Shown here piece after piece: positions 1 through 13,316 of a DNA stretch of 64,000 nt. Source of the DNA: Duganella sp. sic0402 (lineage in GTDB: Bacteria; Pseudomonadota; Gammaproteobacteria; Burkholderiales; Burkholderiaceae_D); contig NZ_JAHUWK010000009.1 in the NCBI RefSeq assembly GCF_019219065.1, positions 124,001 through 188,000 on the forward strand. Reading direction: 5' to 3'. Positions within the stretch are counted from its first letter, which is position 1. Every line of letters starts with the position of its first letter. The notes under the pieces were generated by a model, which searched no databases, was not told the origin of the DNA, and saw only the letters and a program-made list of their open reading frames with translations. Position numbers and translations under genes: made by a program.

Positions 1-4267
<4,267 letters not shown>

Positions 4268-4340
4268 GGCTAAACTCCAAAACTGATTGGCTTGAAAAAC
4301 AAGGTTAGTGCAACGCAGCGTAAACCTCAAGCATAACAAT

Positions 4341-4400
4341 TAGGGTCGGAGTCGAATTAAATTTTCCTCAGAAGCTTATTTTTTTAATTGGGGACAGAGT
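4341..4400. repeat. Left REP-like repeats of the RAYT element
   Basis: Two degenerate copies of a short repeat lie beyond the transposase 3' end: a GTCGGAGTCGAATTAAAT-type copy at about 4344-4361 and GGGGACAGAGT at 4390-4400. GGGGACAGAGT is found inverted on the other side of the gene. This arrangement is typical of REP sequences flanking RAYT genes. Confidence 0.65.
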
Positions 4401-4406
4401 GATGCC

Positions 4407-5108
4407 CTATTCTCTGACAGGCTTTATTTTGAACGGCCGGCCGCGTTTGGCCGGCAATACCTGGCGTTTGACGCGGTTCTGCAGCGCAGTCTGGAACTGC
4501 TGCGAGCCCAGCGGCCAGCCTTTCAGCAGGGATTTACCGATTAATGTGATTTCCTCGGCGGTCAGCGCCGGCTCGGACAGCGCGCTGTAGGCGGCCTCCC
4601 GCTGGAATGGCGTGTTGCCCAACTCCCAGACCTTGGCGTGGTCAGTGACCAGGCCATCCGGGCGGATGCCGGCGTGATGGCAGTAGCTGGACCACGGATA
4701 ATCCTCAGCGCGGCTGACCAGGCCGTTGCGTACCGGGTTGAATTCGATGTAACGGCTGCACAACATGAAGTACTGATCGGCATCGATCAGCGAGGTTTTG
4801 TAGCGTCCGTTCCACAAAGTTCCACTACGGACATACTTTTGATTGAAATAGGGCACGTAGTAGCGGCCTATCCACTGCATCATCTGGCCCAGGCCGGTGT
4901 CGTCGGAGGGTGTCACCAGCAAATGCAGGTGATTGGGCATCAGACAATAGGCGTGGATGGCGACTTTATAGGTTTTGGCGGCGCTGCGCAGCCAGCCGAG
5001 GAAGGTTTGGTAGTCGTCGGTGTCGAGGAATACGTCCTGGTTGTTGGCGCCGGTCTGGATGACGTGGTGCGGCTGGTGCGGGACGATTAAACGGGGTAGG
5101 CGGGCCAT
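4407..5108 (-). CDS. REP-associated tyrosine transposase (RAYT, Y1/IS200-like)
   Basis: Single-domain Y1 (HUH) transposase of the REP-associated type, 233 residues from the chosen start MARLPRLIVP. The HUH metal motif is seen as MPNHLHLLV, followed by the tyrosine-containing helix (IGRYYVPYFNQKY) and the conserved SRYIEFNPVRNGLV block and PWSSYCHHAG segment. The frame stays open a further 26 codons upstream, but those run through flanking repeat and show no family similarity. It is flanked by inverted GGGGACAGAGT repeats. Such proteins act on single-stranded REP DNA and are usually domesticated, single-copy genes rather than active IS transposases. It sits between the gltB start and the 3' end of a response regulator gene. 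Confidence 0.9.
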   Translation of the reverse strand: MARLPRLIVPHQPHHVIQTGANNQDVFLDTDDYQTFLGWLRSAAKTYKVAIHAYCLMPNHLHLLVTPSDDTGLGQMMQWIGRYYVPYFNQKYVRSGTLWNGRYKTSLIDADQYFMLCSRYIEFNPVRNGLVSRAEDYPWSSYCHHAGIRPDGLVTDHAKVWELGNTPFQREAAYSALSEPALTAEEITLIGKSLLKGWPLGSQQFQTALQNRVKRQVLPAKRGRPFKIKPVRE

Positions 5109-5159
5109 GCGTAAATAAAAAAGGGCAGATCGGAAGCCCGATTCTACCCTTGTTGACTT

Positions 5160-5212
5160 ACTCTGTCCCCGATTAAATCCCCGCAACAGATTTGTGGCTC
5201 GACTCTGTCCCC
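5160..5212. repeat. Right REP-like repeats of the RAYT element (two copies)
   Basis: ACTCTGTCCCC occurs at 5160-5170 and again at 5202-5212, inverted relative to GGGGACAGAGT at 4390-4400. The spacer carries GATTAAATCC, resembling the AATTAAAT of the left copy. The outer copy ends one base before the stop codon of the response regulator gene (5214-5216). Confidence 0.7.
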
Positions 5213-5213
5213 G

Positions 5214-5894
5214 TTAAGACAGATTGAAGCTGGCGGACAGGCTATAGCCCTCGCCGTAAGCGCTGCGCAGCGGCAAATCCTGGCCCAGGCCGGTACGCGC
5301 CTTCTTGCGCAGGCGGTACACCAGCATGTCGACGCGGCGGCCGGCGTCCGGATCATCGCCACCGATGCCGGCCACAATCACCTGGCGCGGCACCGGACGG
5401 GTGTTGATCGTCAACAGGTGCAGGAAATTGCATTCCTTCTCGGTCAGCGTGATCGCCATCCCTTGCAGCTCCAGTTGGCGAGCGCTCACTTTCAGTGTCC
5501 ACTTGCTCGGCAGCGGCACGGTTTCCTGCGGGCCGACACGGCGGTCCAGCGCCTCAATGTGCGCTGCCAGCTCGGGGAATTTGATCGGCTTGGTCAGATA
5601 GTGGTCCGCGCCCAGGCGCAGACCCAGAATGCGGTTGTCGAAAGCGACCCGGCCGGTCAGCACCAGCAGGCCGATTTGCGGATACAGCTGACGCATGCGC
5701 GGGATGACGTTGAAGCCATCTTCATCCGGGAGGCCCAGATCCAGCACCACCACGCCGACATTGCCCTGGCTCAGAGCCGACCACATGTCGCTGGCGTTAT
5801 TGGTGATATGCACCTCGTGTTCAAGTTCAGTCAGAAACTCTGCCATTTCCTCGGCATAGTCCAGATTGTCTTCCACGATCAGTATTTGCGTCAT
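5214..5894 (-). CDS. OmpR-family response regulator
   Basis: 226-residue two-component response regulator. The receiver domain (about 1-120) has the acidic pocket (ILIVEDN), the phospho-acceptor in VVVLDLGLPDEDG and the conserved lysine in LTKPIKF. The C-terminal half is a winged-helix DNA-binding domain with LTEKECNFLHLL and VDMLVYRLRKKA, as in OmpR/PhoB proteins. It lies 51 nt downstream of the PAS histidine kinase gene on the same strand and is presumably its partner. Its stop codon abuts the outer REP copy of the neighbouring RAYT element, so the element may have inserted just behind it. The regulon cannot be read from the sequence. Confidence 0.92.
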   Translation of the reverse strand: MTQILIVEDNLDYAEEMAEFLTELEHEVHITNNASDMWSALSQGNVGVVVLDLGLPDEDGFNVIPRMRQLYPQIGLLVLTGRVAFDNRILGLRLGADHYLTKPIKFPELAAHIEALDRRVGPQETVPLPSKWTLKVSARQLELQGMAITLTEKECNFLHLLTINTRPVPRQVIVAGIGGDDPDAGRRVDMLVYRLRKKARTGLGQDLPLRSAYGEGYSLSASFNLS

Positions 5895-5945
5895 TGATGC
5901 GCCATTCGTTCAATTGTTGAGCAGCTGTGCCCAGACCTGGAACAC

Positions 5946-7082
5946 TTAACTTGCGTCTAGGGAATTATCACTGCTGGCCTCTGCACGCGCAAGTTTTTTC
6001 CCGGCATTGGCTGCGACCGGCAGCCAAATCCGAAATTCCATGCCGCTTTCAGAAACATTTCTCGCCGTAACAGTACCGCCGTGCACATCGACAATGGAAC
6101 GCGCCATATACAGGCCCAAGCCCGATCCAGCCACCCCTGCGGCATTGCTGCCACGGAAGGCTTTATCGAACACATGCGGCAATTCCGCCGCCGCGATCCC
6201 GGCGCCATGATCGCGCACCAGGAGTTCGACGCCACCTTCTGTTGCAATTCGGCCCAGTAATTCTATCGGAATATTATCGCTTGTGTATTTTATTGCATTA
6301 TCCAGCAACATTTCCAGGCACAAGCGCATGCCAGCAGGGTCGCAGCGCATCCATGGCGGCAGGCCATCGACTTGCACCGTGATGGACTGGCGCCGCGCCC
6401 GCGCCTGCCCGGCGGCATCCTCCAGCAGCTTGGCCGGATTGATTTCATTGGGTTGGCGCTCGCGGCCGATGCTGGCCATACGCTCCGGCGACAGGTATTC
6501 GTCCAGCATGGCCAGCATGCGGTCGACGGCGGTCTGGATTTTGCGGTAGCGCTTGCGCGTGCCTTCGTCGTGATGGGCGCCGGTCATTTCCAGCCGCTGC
6601 ACCGCGCCGTCGATGGTCGACAGTGGCGTGCGGAATTCATGCGACAGCATCGAGGCAAATTTTTTCTGCTGCGCGGCCAGTTCGCGCCGCGCGCTCAGGT
6701 CGCGCACCACACCGACCACGCTGGCCGGCACACCCTGCTCGTCCAGGATCAGCGTGGATTCGATTTCCACCGGCACCGTCCGGCCGTCGGCGTGCACCAG
6801 TTCGGTTTCGCGCAACAGCCGGCGACGGCTCAGATCGCCGTCGGCATAGCGCGCCAGCCGCGCCTGCAAGTCTTGCAACAGGCCGGACGCCAGTGCTTGC
6901 GCGCTGTCCAGCGTGTAGCCGAACTGCCGTTCGGCCGCCGGGCTGAGCCAGCTTAGCCGCAGCGTGGCGCAGTCGGCCATCCAGCTGATTTCGCTGCTGT
7001 GATCCAACAGCAGCCGATAGCGGGCTTCGTTGGCTAGTGATTGCTGTAAGGCCGCCTTGAGTTCCGCTATCGTCTCGCTCAT
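5946..7082 (-). CDS. Cytosolic PAS-domain sensor histidine kinase
   Basis: 378-residue histidine kinase without any membrane segment or signal peptide, so it probably senses an intracellular cue. Residues about 15-130 form a PAS domain with PAC-like end (VVGVVRDLSARRE). The H-box is SHEFRTPL near residue 147. The HATPase_c domain has the N-box (DNAIKYTS), G1 (RDHGAGI) and G2 (GSGLGLYMAR). The start lies 3 nt after the SNF2 helicase stop and the response regulator follows, so helicase, kinase and regulator form one transcription unit. The ligand of the PAS domain is not predictable. Confidence 0.92.
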   Translation of the reverse strand: MSETIAELKAALQQSLANEARYRLLLDHSSEISWMADCATLRLSWLSPAAERQFGYTLDSAQALASGLLQDLQARLARYADGDLSRRRLLRETELVHADGRTVPVEIESTLILDEQGVPASVVGVVRDLSARRELAAQQKKFASMLSHEFRTPLSTIDGAVQRLEMTGAHHDEGTRKRYRKIQTAVDRMLAMLDEYLSPERMASIGRERQPNEINPAKLLEDAAGQARARRQSITVQVDGLPPWMRCDPAGMRLCLEMLLDNAIKYTSDNIPIELLGRIATEGGVELLVRDHGAGIAAAELPHVFDKAFRGSNAAGVAGSGLGLYMARSIVDVHGGTVTARNVSESGMEFRIWLPVAANAGKKLARAEASSDNSLDAS

Positions 7083-7085
7083 TGA

Positions 7086-10000
7086 TTACTCCACCAAAGG
7101 TGCGAAGATTTGCTGCAAGTCTTCCTGGGTGAGCGCCATTTTCTGCGATTCGCCTTCGGCCAGGATGGACTGCGCCAGATCGGACTTTTTCTGCTGCAAG
7201 ACCTGGATCTTTTCTTCCAGCGTGCCCTTGGCGATCAGTTTATACACAAACACCGGCTTGTCCTGTCCAATCCGCCAGGCGCGGTCGGTGGCCTGATTTT
7301 CAGCGGCCGGATTCCACCACGGATCATAGTGGATAACGGTATCGGCGGCGGTCAGGTTGAGGCCCACGCCACCGGCTTTCAACGATATCAGGAAGATAGG
7401 CACTGCGCCCTGCTGGAAGGCGGCCACTTGGGCGCTGCGGTCCTTGGTGTCGCCGGTCAGCAGCGCGTACGGGATGTCGCGCGCTTCCAGTTCCTCCTCG
7501 ATCAGCTCCAGCATGCTGGTGAACTGCGAGAACACCAGAATCTTGCGCTTCTCTTCCAGCAAGTCCTCGACCATCTGCATCAGGTCGGCCAGCTTGGCCG
7601 AGCCGGCCTGCTGCTGTTTCTTGGTGGTCGACTTGACCAGGCGCGGATCGCAGCACACCTGGCGCAGCTTGAGCAGCGCTTCCAGGATGACGATCTGGCT
7701 GCGCGCCACGCCCTTGCGGTCGATTTCCTCACGCACTTTCTGGTCCATCGCCAGGCGCACGGTTTCGTACAGGTCGCGCTGGGCGCCGGTCAGCTCGACC
7801 TTGCGCACCATCTCGGTTTTCGGCGGCAGCTCTTTCGCTACACTGTCCTTGGTCCGGCGCAGCAGGAAGGGTTTGATGCGGCGGTTCAGCAGCGCCCGGC
7901 GCAGCGGATCATCCTGGCGTTCGATCGGATGGCGGAACACGGTGTTGAAGCCCTTCTCGTCGCCCAGCAGGCCGGGCAGCAGGAAGTGGAATTGCGACCA
8001 CAGCTCGCCCAGGTGGTTCTCCAGCGGCGTACCGGACAGGCACAGGCGATGGCGGGCACGCAGCAGGCCGGCGCTCTGGGCAGCCTTCGAGCGGGTGTTC
8101 TTGATGTAATGCGATTCATCGAGGATGACCAGATGGAAATCGTGCTCGCGCAGTTTTTCCTCGTCGCGCGGCAGCAGCGCGTAGGTAGTCAGCACCAGGT
8201 CGGCCTCGTCGATCTGGTCGAACTGGCCCATGCGGTCCTTGCCCTGCAACAGCAGCACTTTCAGGCCCGGCGCAAAGCGCGCGGCTTCTTCCTGCCAGTT
8301 GCCCATCAGGCTGGTTGGCGCGATCACCAGCGCCGGCGCGGTCAGGCGGCCGGCTTCCTTCTCGACCAGGATGTGGGCCAGCGTCTGCACGGTTTTACCC
8401 AGGCCCATATCGTCGGCCAGGATGCCGGCAAAGCCGTATTCGCGCAGGAACTGCATCCACGACAAGCCGTCGGTCTGATAGTCGCGCAGCGTGGCTTGCA
8501 GGCCGGCCGGCGTGGCCACCCGTTTCACCGCGCCAAACTGATTCAGGCGGGCGCCCATATCGCGCAATTCCTCACCGCCGGTCCAGCTCATTTCCACATT
8601 GCGCGCCAGCTCGTCAAGGCGGGCGGCGTCCAGCGTGGCCATGTGCAGCGAATGCTTGATCTTGTCGCTGAAATACAACTCGCCCAGCGTGGCCAGGATA
8701 GGCCGCACCCGGCCCCACGGCAGCGCGACGCGGGTGCCGTCGGCCAGCGTGGCCAGCATCTGGTCTTCCTCGCTGTGGTTGGCGATGGCTTTCGGATTGA
8801 AATCGTTGGGTGCGTTGCGGATCAGCTGCACCAGCAAAGGCAGCAGCGGCACACGCTCCTGGTTGACCATGATGCCCAGTTCCAGATCGAACCAGGCACG
8901 GCCGCCATCGGCCTCGTCTTCCACCACCTCGGCGTACCAGTCGCCGACTGCCACCGTGTCGTAGCGGTATTTGACGGTTTTTTCGATTTTCCAGCCTGCC
9001 TCCTTCAGCGCGGCGATGCCGTCGCGGGCGAAGCGTATCCATTCCGCCTGGCTCGGCAGCAGCAGGCCACCCTTGACGCTGCTTAGCGGCAGCGTGGTCG
9101 GCGCCACGAAATGGCGTCCGCTCAGCAGCGCCAGCGCATCCGCTTCAGCGTCGGCGTCGCGCTGGATGATCTCGGTCACGTCGCCTTTCTGGCGTACCAC
9201 CCGCTGCGATGGGTCGAAGGACACGCGCTCGCCGTCATAATCAAACGACAGCACGGCAAAATCGCTCCAGCGCTGGACCGAGCCATCGGCCAGCATGGCC
9301 GAGTCCAGCGTCAGTACCGGACGCGGCTTGACGTCATCGCGCATGCGCTGCGGCAGCGCCTGCGGCAGCGGCATCAGGCCTTGCAGGCCGTGCGCCAGCA
9401 GCAGCTGGGAAACCCGCATCTTGTCGTTATTGGTCAGCAGCGGCGCCTGCGCGACCAGCGCCTGCAGGTCAGCCAGCGGAATTTCTGTGCCGCCCTGGTT
9501 CAGTTGCAGCACGCCGCAGGACAGGTTGTCGATATACCACGGCGGATCGGTCGGCAGCATGTAGTCGACCTGATCGGCGCCGACATGCTTGGCGCCCGGC
9601 GGCGGCGCCACCTGCCAGCCGAGACGCAGGCCCTTGCCCTCCTCGCGCCAGGCCAGGTTGGCCTCGCGCAGCACGCCGCCCTTGAGCGGATAGACCAGGC
9701 CGTTGCCGACGTCGGCCCAGGAGTTTGCCCACAGCAGCTTGTCCTGCTGGGCCAGCATATCGAGCAGCGCCGCGCCGATCTTGCCGCGCGGCTCGGTGGC
9801 CGAACCGGTCTGGGAATTCTGGCCGCTGCGCATGGCGACGAAGAAGCGGATCAGGTCCTCGTCGTTGGGCGTCATGAAGCTCGGCGGCGTCGACAGCAGC
9901 GAAAACACTTCGCTGACCGGACTGGCCGCCGCCACATCGCCATTCGGGCGCAAGCGGGCTTTGTACAGGCACAGCGCCACATGGCGGCCACCGCTGGTGG

Positions 10001-10217
10001 GCGCCAGCACGTAGATCAGCTTGTACTGGGTTTGTTTGGGATCGTTGTCGACCGGCGGCGGGGTCAGCTTGGCCTTGGGATGCGCTGCGGCATCCACCCG
10101 CTGCAGCCAGGTGGCCACAGCATAGGACAATTGATTCGCGGGCGGCGCGGGGCGTGTTGGAGCAGCCGGTGCTGGAGCAGCTGGAGCATCAGTGGCGTCG
10201 TCGCGGGTAAAATCCAT
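7086..10217 (-). CDS. SNF2-family DNA-dependent ATPase/helicase
   Basis: About 1043 residues; a bacterial Swi2/Snf2 translocase. Walker A is DDMGLGKT near residue 602, the DEAH-like box is DESH near 699 and the helicase C motif VI is TDRAWRIGQ near 980. The first 550 residues are a lineage-typical N-terminal region of unknown role with a low-complexity Ala/Pro stretch at its start. A longer reading with a TTG at 10256 is possible, and an ATG at 10226 is a second alternative; I prefer ATG 10217, but no start has a convincing ribosome binding site. Proteins of this type remodel protein-DNA or polymerase complexes. The linkage to a downstream two-component system (3 nt gap) is unusual. Confidence 0.9.
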   Translation of the reverse strand: MDFTRDDATDAPAAPAPAAPTRPAPPANQLSYAVATWLQRVDAAAHPKAKLTPPPVDNDPKQTQYKLIYVLAPTSGGRHVALCLYKARLRPNGDVAAASPVSEVFSLLSTPPSFMTPNDEDLIRFFVAMRSGQNSQTGSATEPRGKIGAALLDMLAQQDKLLWANSWADVGNGLVYPLKGGVLREANLAWREEGKGLRLGWQVAPPPGAKHVGADQVDYMLPTDPPWYIDNLSCGVLQLNQGGTEIPLADLQALVAQAPLLTNNDKMRVSQLLLAHGLQGLMPLPQALPQRMRDDVKPRPVLTLDSAMLADGSVQRWSDFAVLSFDYDGERVSFDPSQRVVRQKGDVTEIIQRDADAEADALALLSGRHFVAPTTLPLSSVKGGLLLPSQAEWIRFARDGIAALKEAGWKIEKTVKYRYDTVAVGDWYAEVVEDEADGGRAWFDLELGIMVNQERVPLLPLLVQLIRNAPNDFNPKAIANHSEEDQMLATLADGTRVALPWGRVRPILATLGELYFSDKIKHSLHMATLDAARLDELARNVEMSWTGGEELRDMGARLNQFGAVKRVATPAGLQATLRDYQTDGLSWMQFLREYGFAGILADDMGLGKTVQTLAHILVEKEAGRLTAPALVIAPTSLMGNWQEEAARFAPGLKVLLLQGKDRMGQFDQIDEADLVLTTYALLPRDEEKLREHDFHLVILDESHYIKNTRSKAAQSAGLLRARHRLCLSGTPLENHLGELWSQFHFLLPGLLGDEKGFNTVFRHPIERQDDPLRRALLNRRIKPFLLRRTKDSVAKELPPKTEMVRKVELTGAQRDLYETVRLAMDQKVREEIDRKGVARSQIVILEALLKLRQVCCDPRLVKSTTKKQQQAGSAKLADLMQMVEDLLEEKRKILVFSQFTSMLELIEEELEARDIPYALLTGDTKDRSAQVAAFQQGAVPIFLISLKAGGVGLNLTAADTVIHYDPWWNPAAENQATDRAWRIGQDKPVFVYKLIAKGTLEEKIQVLQQKKSDLAQSILAEGESQKMALTQEDLQQIFAPLVE

Positions 10218-10321
10218 AGGTCGCATTGTTAGGCAAAGATGGTTCAAAAACGGCAACAGGCAATATTATCCGCCATTGAAGCGTTCGTGTTTACGTATTC
10301 TTTAAAAACATGACCATAAAA

Positions 10322-10335
10322 GTGGGCTTGCCCAC
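10322..10335. other. Short perfect palindrome between snf2 and tex
   Basis: GTGGGC-TT-GCCCAC, 6-bp arms with a 2-nt spacer, lies between the divergent helicase and tex genes, about 90 bases before the tex start. It could be an operator; no regulator is assigned and no T-tract makes it a terminator. Confidence 0.3.
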
Positions 10336-10421
10336 GTTCACAGTCCTTTTGGGCTGTCAAGACTGGCAACTTGGCTACGATGCCGTATTATTCCGGGCTT
10401 GTCTGTCTAGGAATCATCACC

Positions 10422-12782
10422 ATGTTGCCTTCCATCGAACAACGCCTCGCCCTGGAATTGTCCGCCAAGCCGGTCCAGGTTGCCGCCGCCATCGCCCTGC
10501 TGGACGAAGGCGCCACCGTTCCCTTCATCGCCCGTTACCGTAAAGAGGCGACCGGAGGCCTGGATGATACCCAGCTGCGCCTGCTCGAAGAGCGCCTGCG
10601 CTATCTGCGCGAGCTGGAAGACCGCCGCGCCAGCATCATCGCCTCGATCACCGAGCAAAACAAAATGACACCAGAGCTGTTAGATGCTGTCATGCACGCG
10701 GAAGACAAGACCCGGCTGGAAGACTTGTATCTTCCATACAAACAAAAACGCCGCACCAAGGCCCAGATCGCCATCGAAGCCGGCCTGGCGCCACTTGCCG
10801 ACGGCTTGCTGGCCAATCCGGAGCTGAATCCGGAAACCGAAGCCAGCGCCTATCTGCGCGTAGCGTTCACCACCGCCGACGGCAATAATCCGGGCGTGGC
10901 CGACACCAAGGCAGCGCTGGACGGCGCCCGCCAGATCCTGATGGAGCGCTTTGCCGAAGATGCTACCTTGCTGCAATCCTTGCGTGAATATGTGCAAGAG
11001 CATGGCATTGTTGAGTCGAAAGTTATTGAAGGTAAGCAAGAAGAGGGCGAAAAGTTCGCCGACTATTTCGACTATTCGGAAACCCTGGCCAGCGTGCCCT
11101 CGCACCGCGCCCTGGCGCTGATGCGCGGCCGCCGCGAAGGCGTGCTGGATGTTGCTTTGCGTCTTGATAGTGAGCCGGAAAAACCAAAGTGGGATGCGCC
11201 GCACAATCCGTGCGAGAGCCGCATCGCCGCCCGTTTCGGCATCAAAAGCGCTGGCCGCCCGGCCGACAAATGGCTGTCCGACACCGCCCGCTGGACCTGG
11301 CGCGTGAAGAGCTTTATGCACCTGGAAACCGAACTGATGGGCGCGCTGCGCGAGAAATCCGAGTCGGACGCCATCACCGTCTTCGCTACCAATCTGAAAG
11401 CCTTGCTGCTGGCCGCCCCGGCTGGCCAGCGCGCCACCATGGGCCTGGACCCTGGCCTGCGCACCGGCGTCAAGGTGGCGGTAGTGGACGCCACCGGCAA
11501 GGTGATGGATACCGCCGTGATCTATCCGCACCAGCCGAAAAACGACTGGGAAGGCTCGCTGCACACGCTGGGCAAGCTGGCCGCCAAGCACAATGTATCG
11601 CTGATCTCGATCGGCAACGGCACCGCTTCGCGCGAAACCGACAAGCTGGCGCAGGATCTGCTGAAGCGCTTCCCTGAGCAGAAAATGAACAAGATCGTTG
11701 TGTCCGAGGCAGGCGCGTCGGTGTATTCGGCTTCCGAATACGCGTCGAAAGAGCTGCCGGACATGGACGTGTCGCTGCGCGGCGCGGTGTCGATCGCGCG
11801 CCGCCTGCAAGACCCGCTGGCCGAACTGGTCAAGATTGATCCGAAATCGATCGGCGTCGGCCAGTACCAGCACGATGTCTCGCAGACCCAGCTGGCGCGC
11901 ACGCTGGATGCGGTGGTTGAGGATTGCGTCAACGCGGTCGGCGTCGACGTGAATACCGCGTCGGCACCGCTGCTGGCGCGCGTGTCCGGCCTGTCGTCGT
12001 CGGTGGCGACAGCGATTGTGTCCTACCGCGACGTCAAAGGCGCGTTCACCTCGCGCGCCGCGCTGAAGTCGGTGCCGCGCCTGGGCGACAAGACCTTTGA
12101 ACAGGCAGCCGGCTTCCTGCGCGTGATCGGCGGCGAGAATCCGCTGGACGCGTCGGCGGTGCATCCGGAATCCTATCCGCTGGTGGAAAAAATCCTCGGC
12201 GACATCCAGAAGGACATCAAGGGTGTGATTGGCGACAGCGCACTGATCAAGCACTTGCAGCCGGCCAAGTACGCCGACGAGAAATTCGGCGTGCCGACCA
12301 TCACCGACATCCTGAAAGAGCTGGAAAAGCCGGGCCGCGACCCGCGTCCGGAATTCACCACCGCCACCTTCAAAGAAGGCGTGGAGGAAATCAGGGACCT
12401 GCGTCCGGACATGATACTGGAAGGCGTGGTCACCAACGTGGCTGCCTTTGGCGCGTTTGTCGACATCGGCGTGCACCAGGACGGCCTGGTGCATATCTCG
12501 GCACTGTCCAACACCTTCGTCAAAGACCCGCACACGGTGGTCAAAGCCGGCCAGGTGGTCAAGGTCAAGGTGCTGGAAGTGGACGAGAAGCGCAAGCGCA
12601 TCGCCCTGACCATGCGCCTGTCCGACAGCGCGCCGCAAGCCGGTTCGCAGCCACAGCAGCGCGGCGACCGCAACGACCGCCGCGCCATGGGCCAGCAGCA
12701 GAAAGAGCAACAGCGGCAGACCGCGCGCGAGCCGGCGATCGGCGGCAGCATGGCCGCCGCCTTCGCCAAGCTGCGCGGCTAG
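10422..12782 (+). CDS. tex: Transcription accessory protein Tex (S1 RNA-binding)
   Basis: 786-residue Tex protein, close to the family norm of about 770-780. Recognisable blocks are the N-terminal helical region (VPFIARYRKEATGGLDD), the YqgF-like RNase H fold (MGLDPGLRTGVKVAVVDATG), helix-hairpin-helix repeats near VDVNTASAPLLARVSGL, and a C-terminal S1 domain (LEGVVTNVAAFGAFVDIGVHQDGLVH). Tex binds nucleic acid and influences transcription and stress tolerance in several bacteria. The ATG at 10422 is preceded by AGGAA; an in-frame upstream extension of 17 codons looks non-coding. The tail is rich in Gln and Arg. Divergent from the SNF2 gene. Confidence 0.97.
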   Translation: MLPSIEQRLALELSAKPVQVAAAIALLDEGATVPFIARYRKEATGGLDDTQLRLLEERLRYLRELEDRRASIIASITEQNKMTPELLDAVMHAEDKTRLEDLYLPYKQKRRTKAQIAIEAGLAPLADGLLANPELNPETEASAYLRVAFTTADGNNPGVADTKAALDGARQILMERFAEDATLLQSLREYVQEHGIVESKVIEGKQEEGEKFADYFDYSETLASVPSHRALALMRGRREGVLDVALRLDSEPEKPKWDAPHNPCESRIAARFGIKSAGRPADKWLSDTARWTWRVKSFMHLETELMGALREKSESDAITVFATNLKALLLAAPAGQRATMGLDPGLRTGVKVAVVDATGKVMDTAVIYPHQPKNDWEGSLHTLGKLAAKHNVSLISIGNGTASRETDKLAQDLLKRFPEQKMNKIVVSEAGASVYSASEYASKELPDMDVSLRGAVSIARRLQDPLAELVKIDPKSIGVGQYQHDVSQTQLARTLDAVVEDCVNAVGVDVNTASAPLLARVSGLSSSVATAIVSYRDVKGAFTSRAALKSVPRLGDKTFEQAAGFLRVIGGENPLDASAVHPESYPLVEKILGDIQKDIKGVIGDSALIKHLQPAKYADEKFGVPTITDILKELEKPGRDPRPEFTTATFKEGVEEIRDLRPDMILEGVVTNVAAFGAFVDIGVHQDGLVHISALSNTFVKDPHTVVKAGQVVKVKVLEVDEKRKRIALTMRLSDSAPQAGSQPQQRGDRNDRRAMGQQQKEQQRQTAREPAIGGSMAAAFAKLRG

Positions 12783-12788
12783 CTTGCG

Positions 12789-13304
12789 TCAGGCGCCATG
12801 CACGTCCTTCATGCGCTGCGAGAGCTTGGCCAGCGCATACAGGCCAACCACGGCGGTGCCGATGAACATGCCCCAAGCCAGGCCTTCAGCGTAAGCGTGT
12901 TTGGCTGGAATCAGCCAATAGGCCAGCGCCTCGGCTGATACGACCAGCGCCAGCAGCCGGATCACGCGCAGATACTTGGCGGCGTTGTCGCTGCGCTGGG
13001 TGAAGATCTCGGCGCTGGCGCCGGCCGTGCGCGGCTTGCGCCAGCAATGCCAGCCTACGGTCGAGGTCACCAGTTCCCAGCCTGCGTCGCGGAACAATTG
13101 CTGGTATTCCGCCGCCGGACCGAAATAGCGCACATCCCAGCGATAGGCCACATCCGCCGGCGCACCACGCTCGAAGGTGTGGATACAGAAGACATTGGTG
13201 CTACGCAGATGCAAGCCTTGCGCCGCCATTTCCTGTAGCCACTGCTGATGCTCCTCATCCTGCCACACATGCCACACCTTGAATTTTCGTACCAGCTTGC
13301 TCAT
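12789..13304 (-). CDS. DUF2812 membrane protein
   Basis: 171 residues. The N-terminal half (KVWHVWQDEEHQQWLQEMAAQGLHL, then WRYDVRYFG-like segment and GWELV) matches the DUF2812 pattern; the C-terminal half has two probable membrane helices around 108-130 and 140-160. It lies 12 nt downstream of a PadR-family gene with an AAGGAG ribosome binding site. PadR/DUF2812 gene pairs are common, and the regulator is probably dedicated to this protein. Molecular role is unknown. Convergent with tex (6 nt between stops). Confidence 0.85.
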   Translation of the reverse strand: MSKLVRKFKVWHVWQDEEHQQWLQEMAAQGLHLRSTNVFCIHTFERGAPADVAYRWDVRYFGPAAEYQQLFRDAGWELVTSTVGWHCWRKPRTAGASAEIFTQRSDNAAKYLRVIRLLALVVSAEALAYWLIPAKHAYAEGLAWGMFIGTAVVGLYALAKLSQRMKDVHGA

Positions 13305-13316
13305 GACCGCTCCTTG

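Noticed and set aside
7110..9086. 658-codon plus-strand frame opposite the SNF2 gene
   Set aside because: Shadow of the helicase; no domain pattern and abnormal composition.
10680..12710. 676-codon minus-strand frame opposite tex
   Set aside because: Antisense shadow; tex is complete and recognisable.
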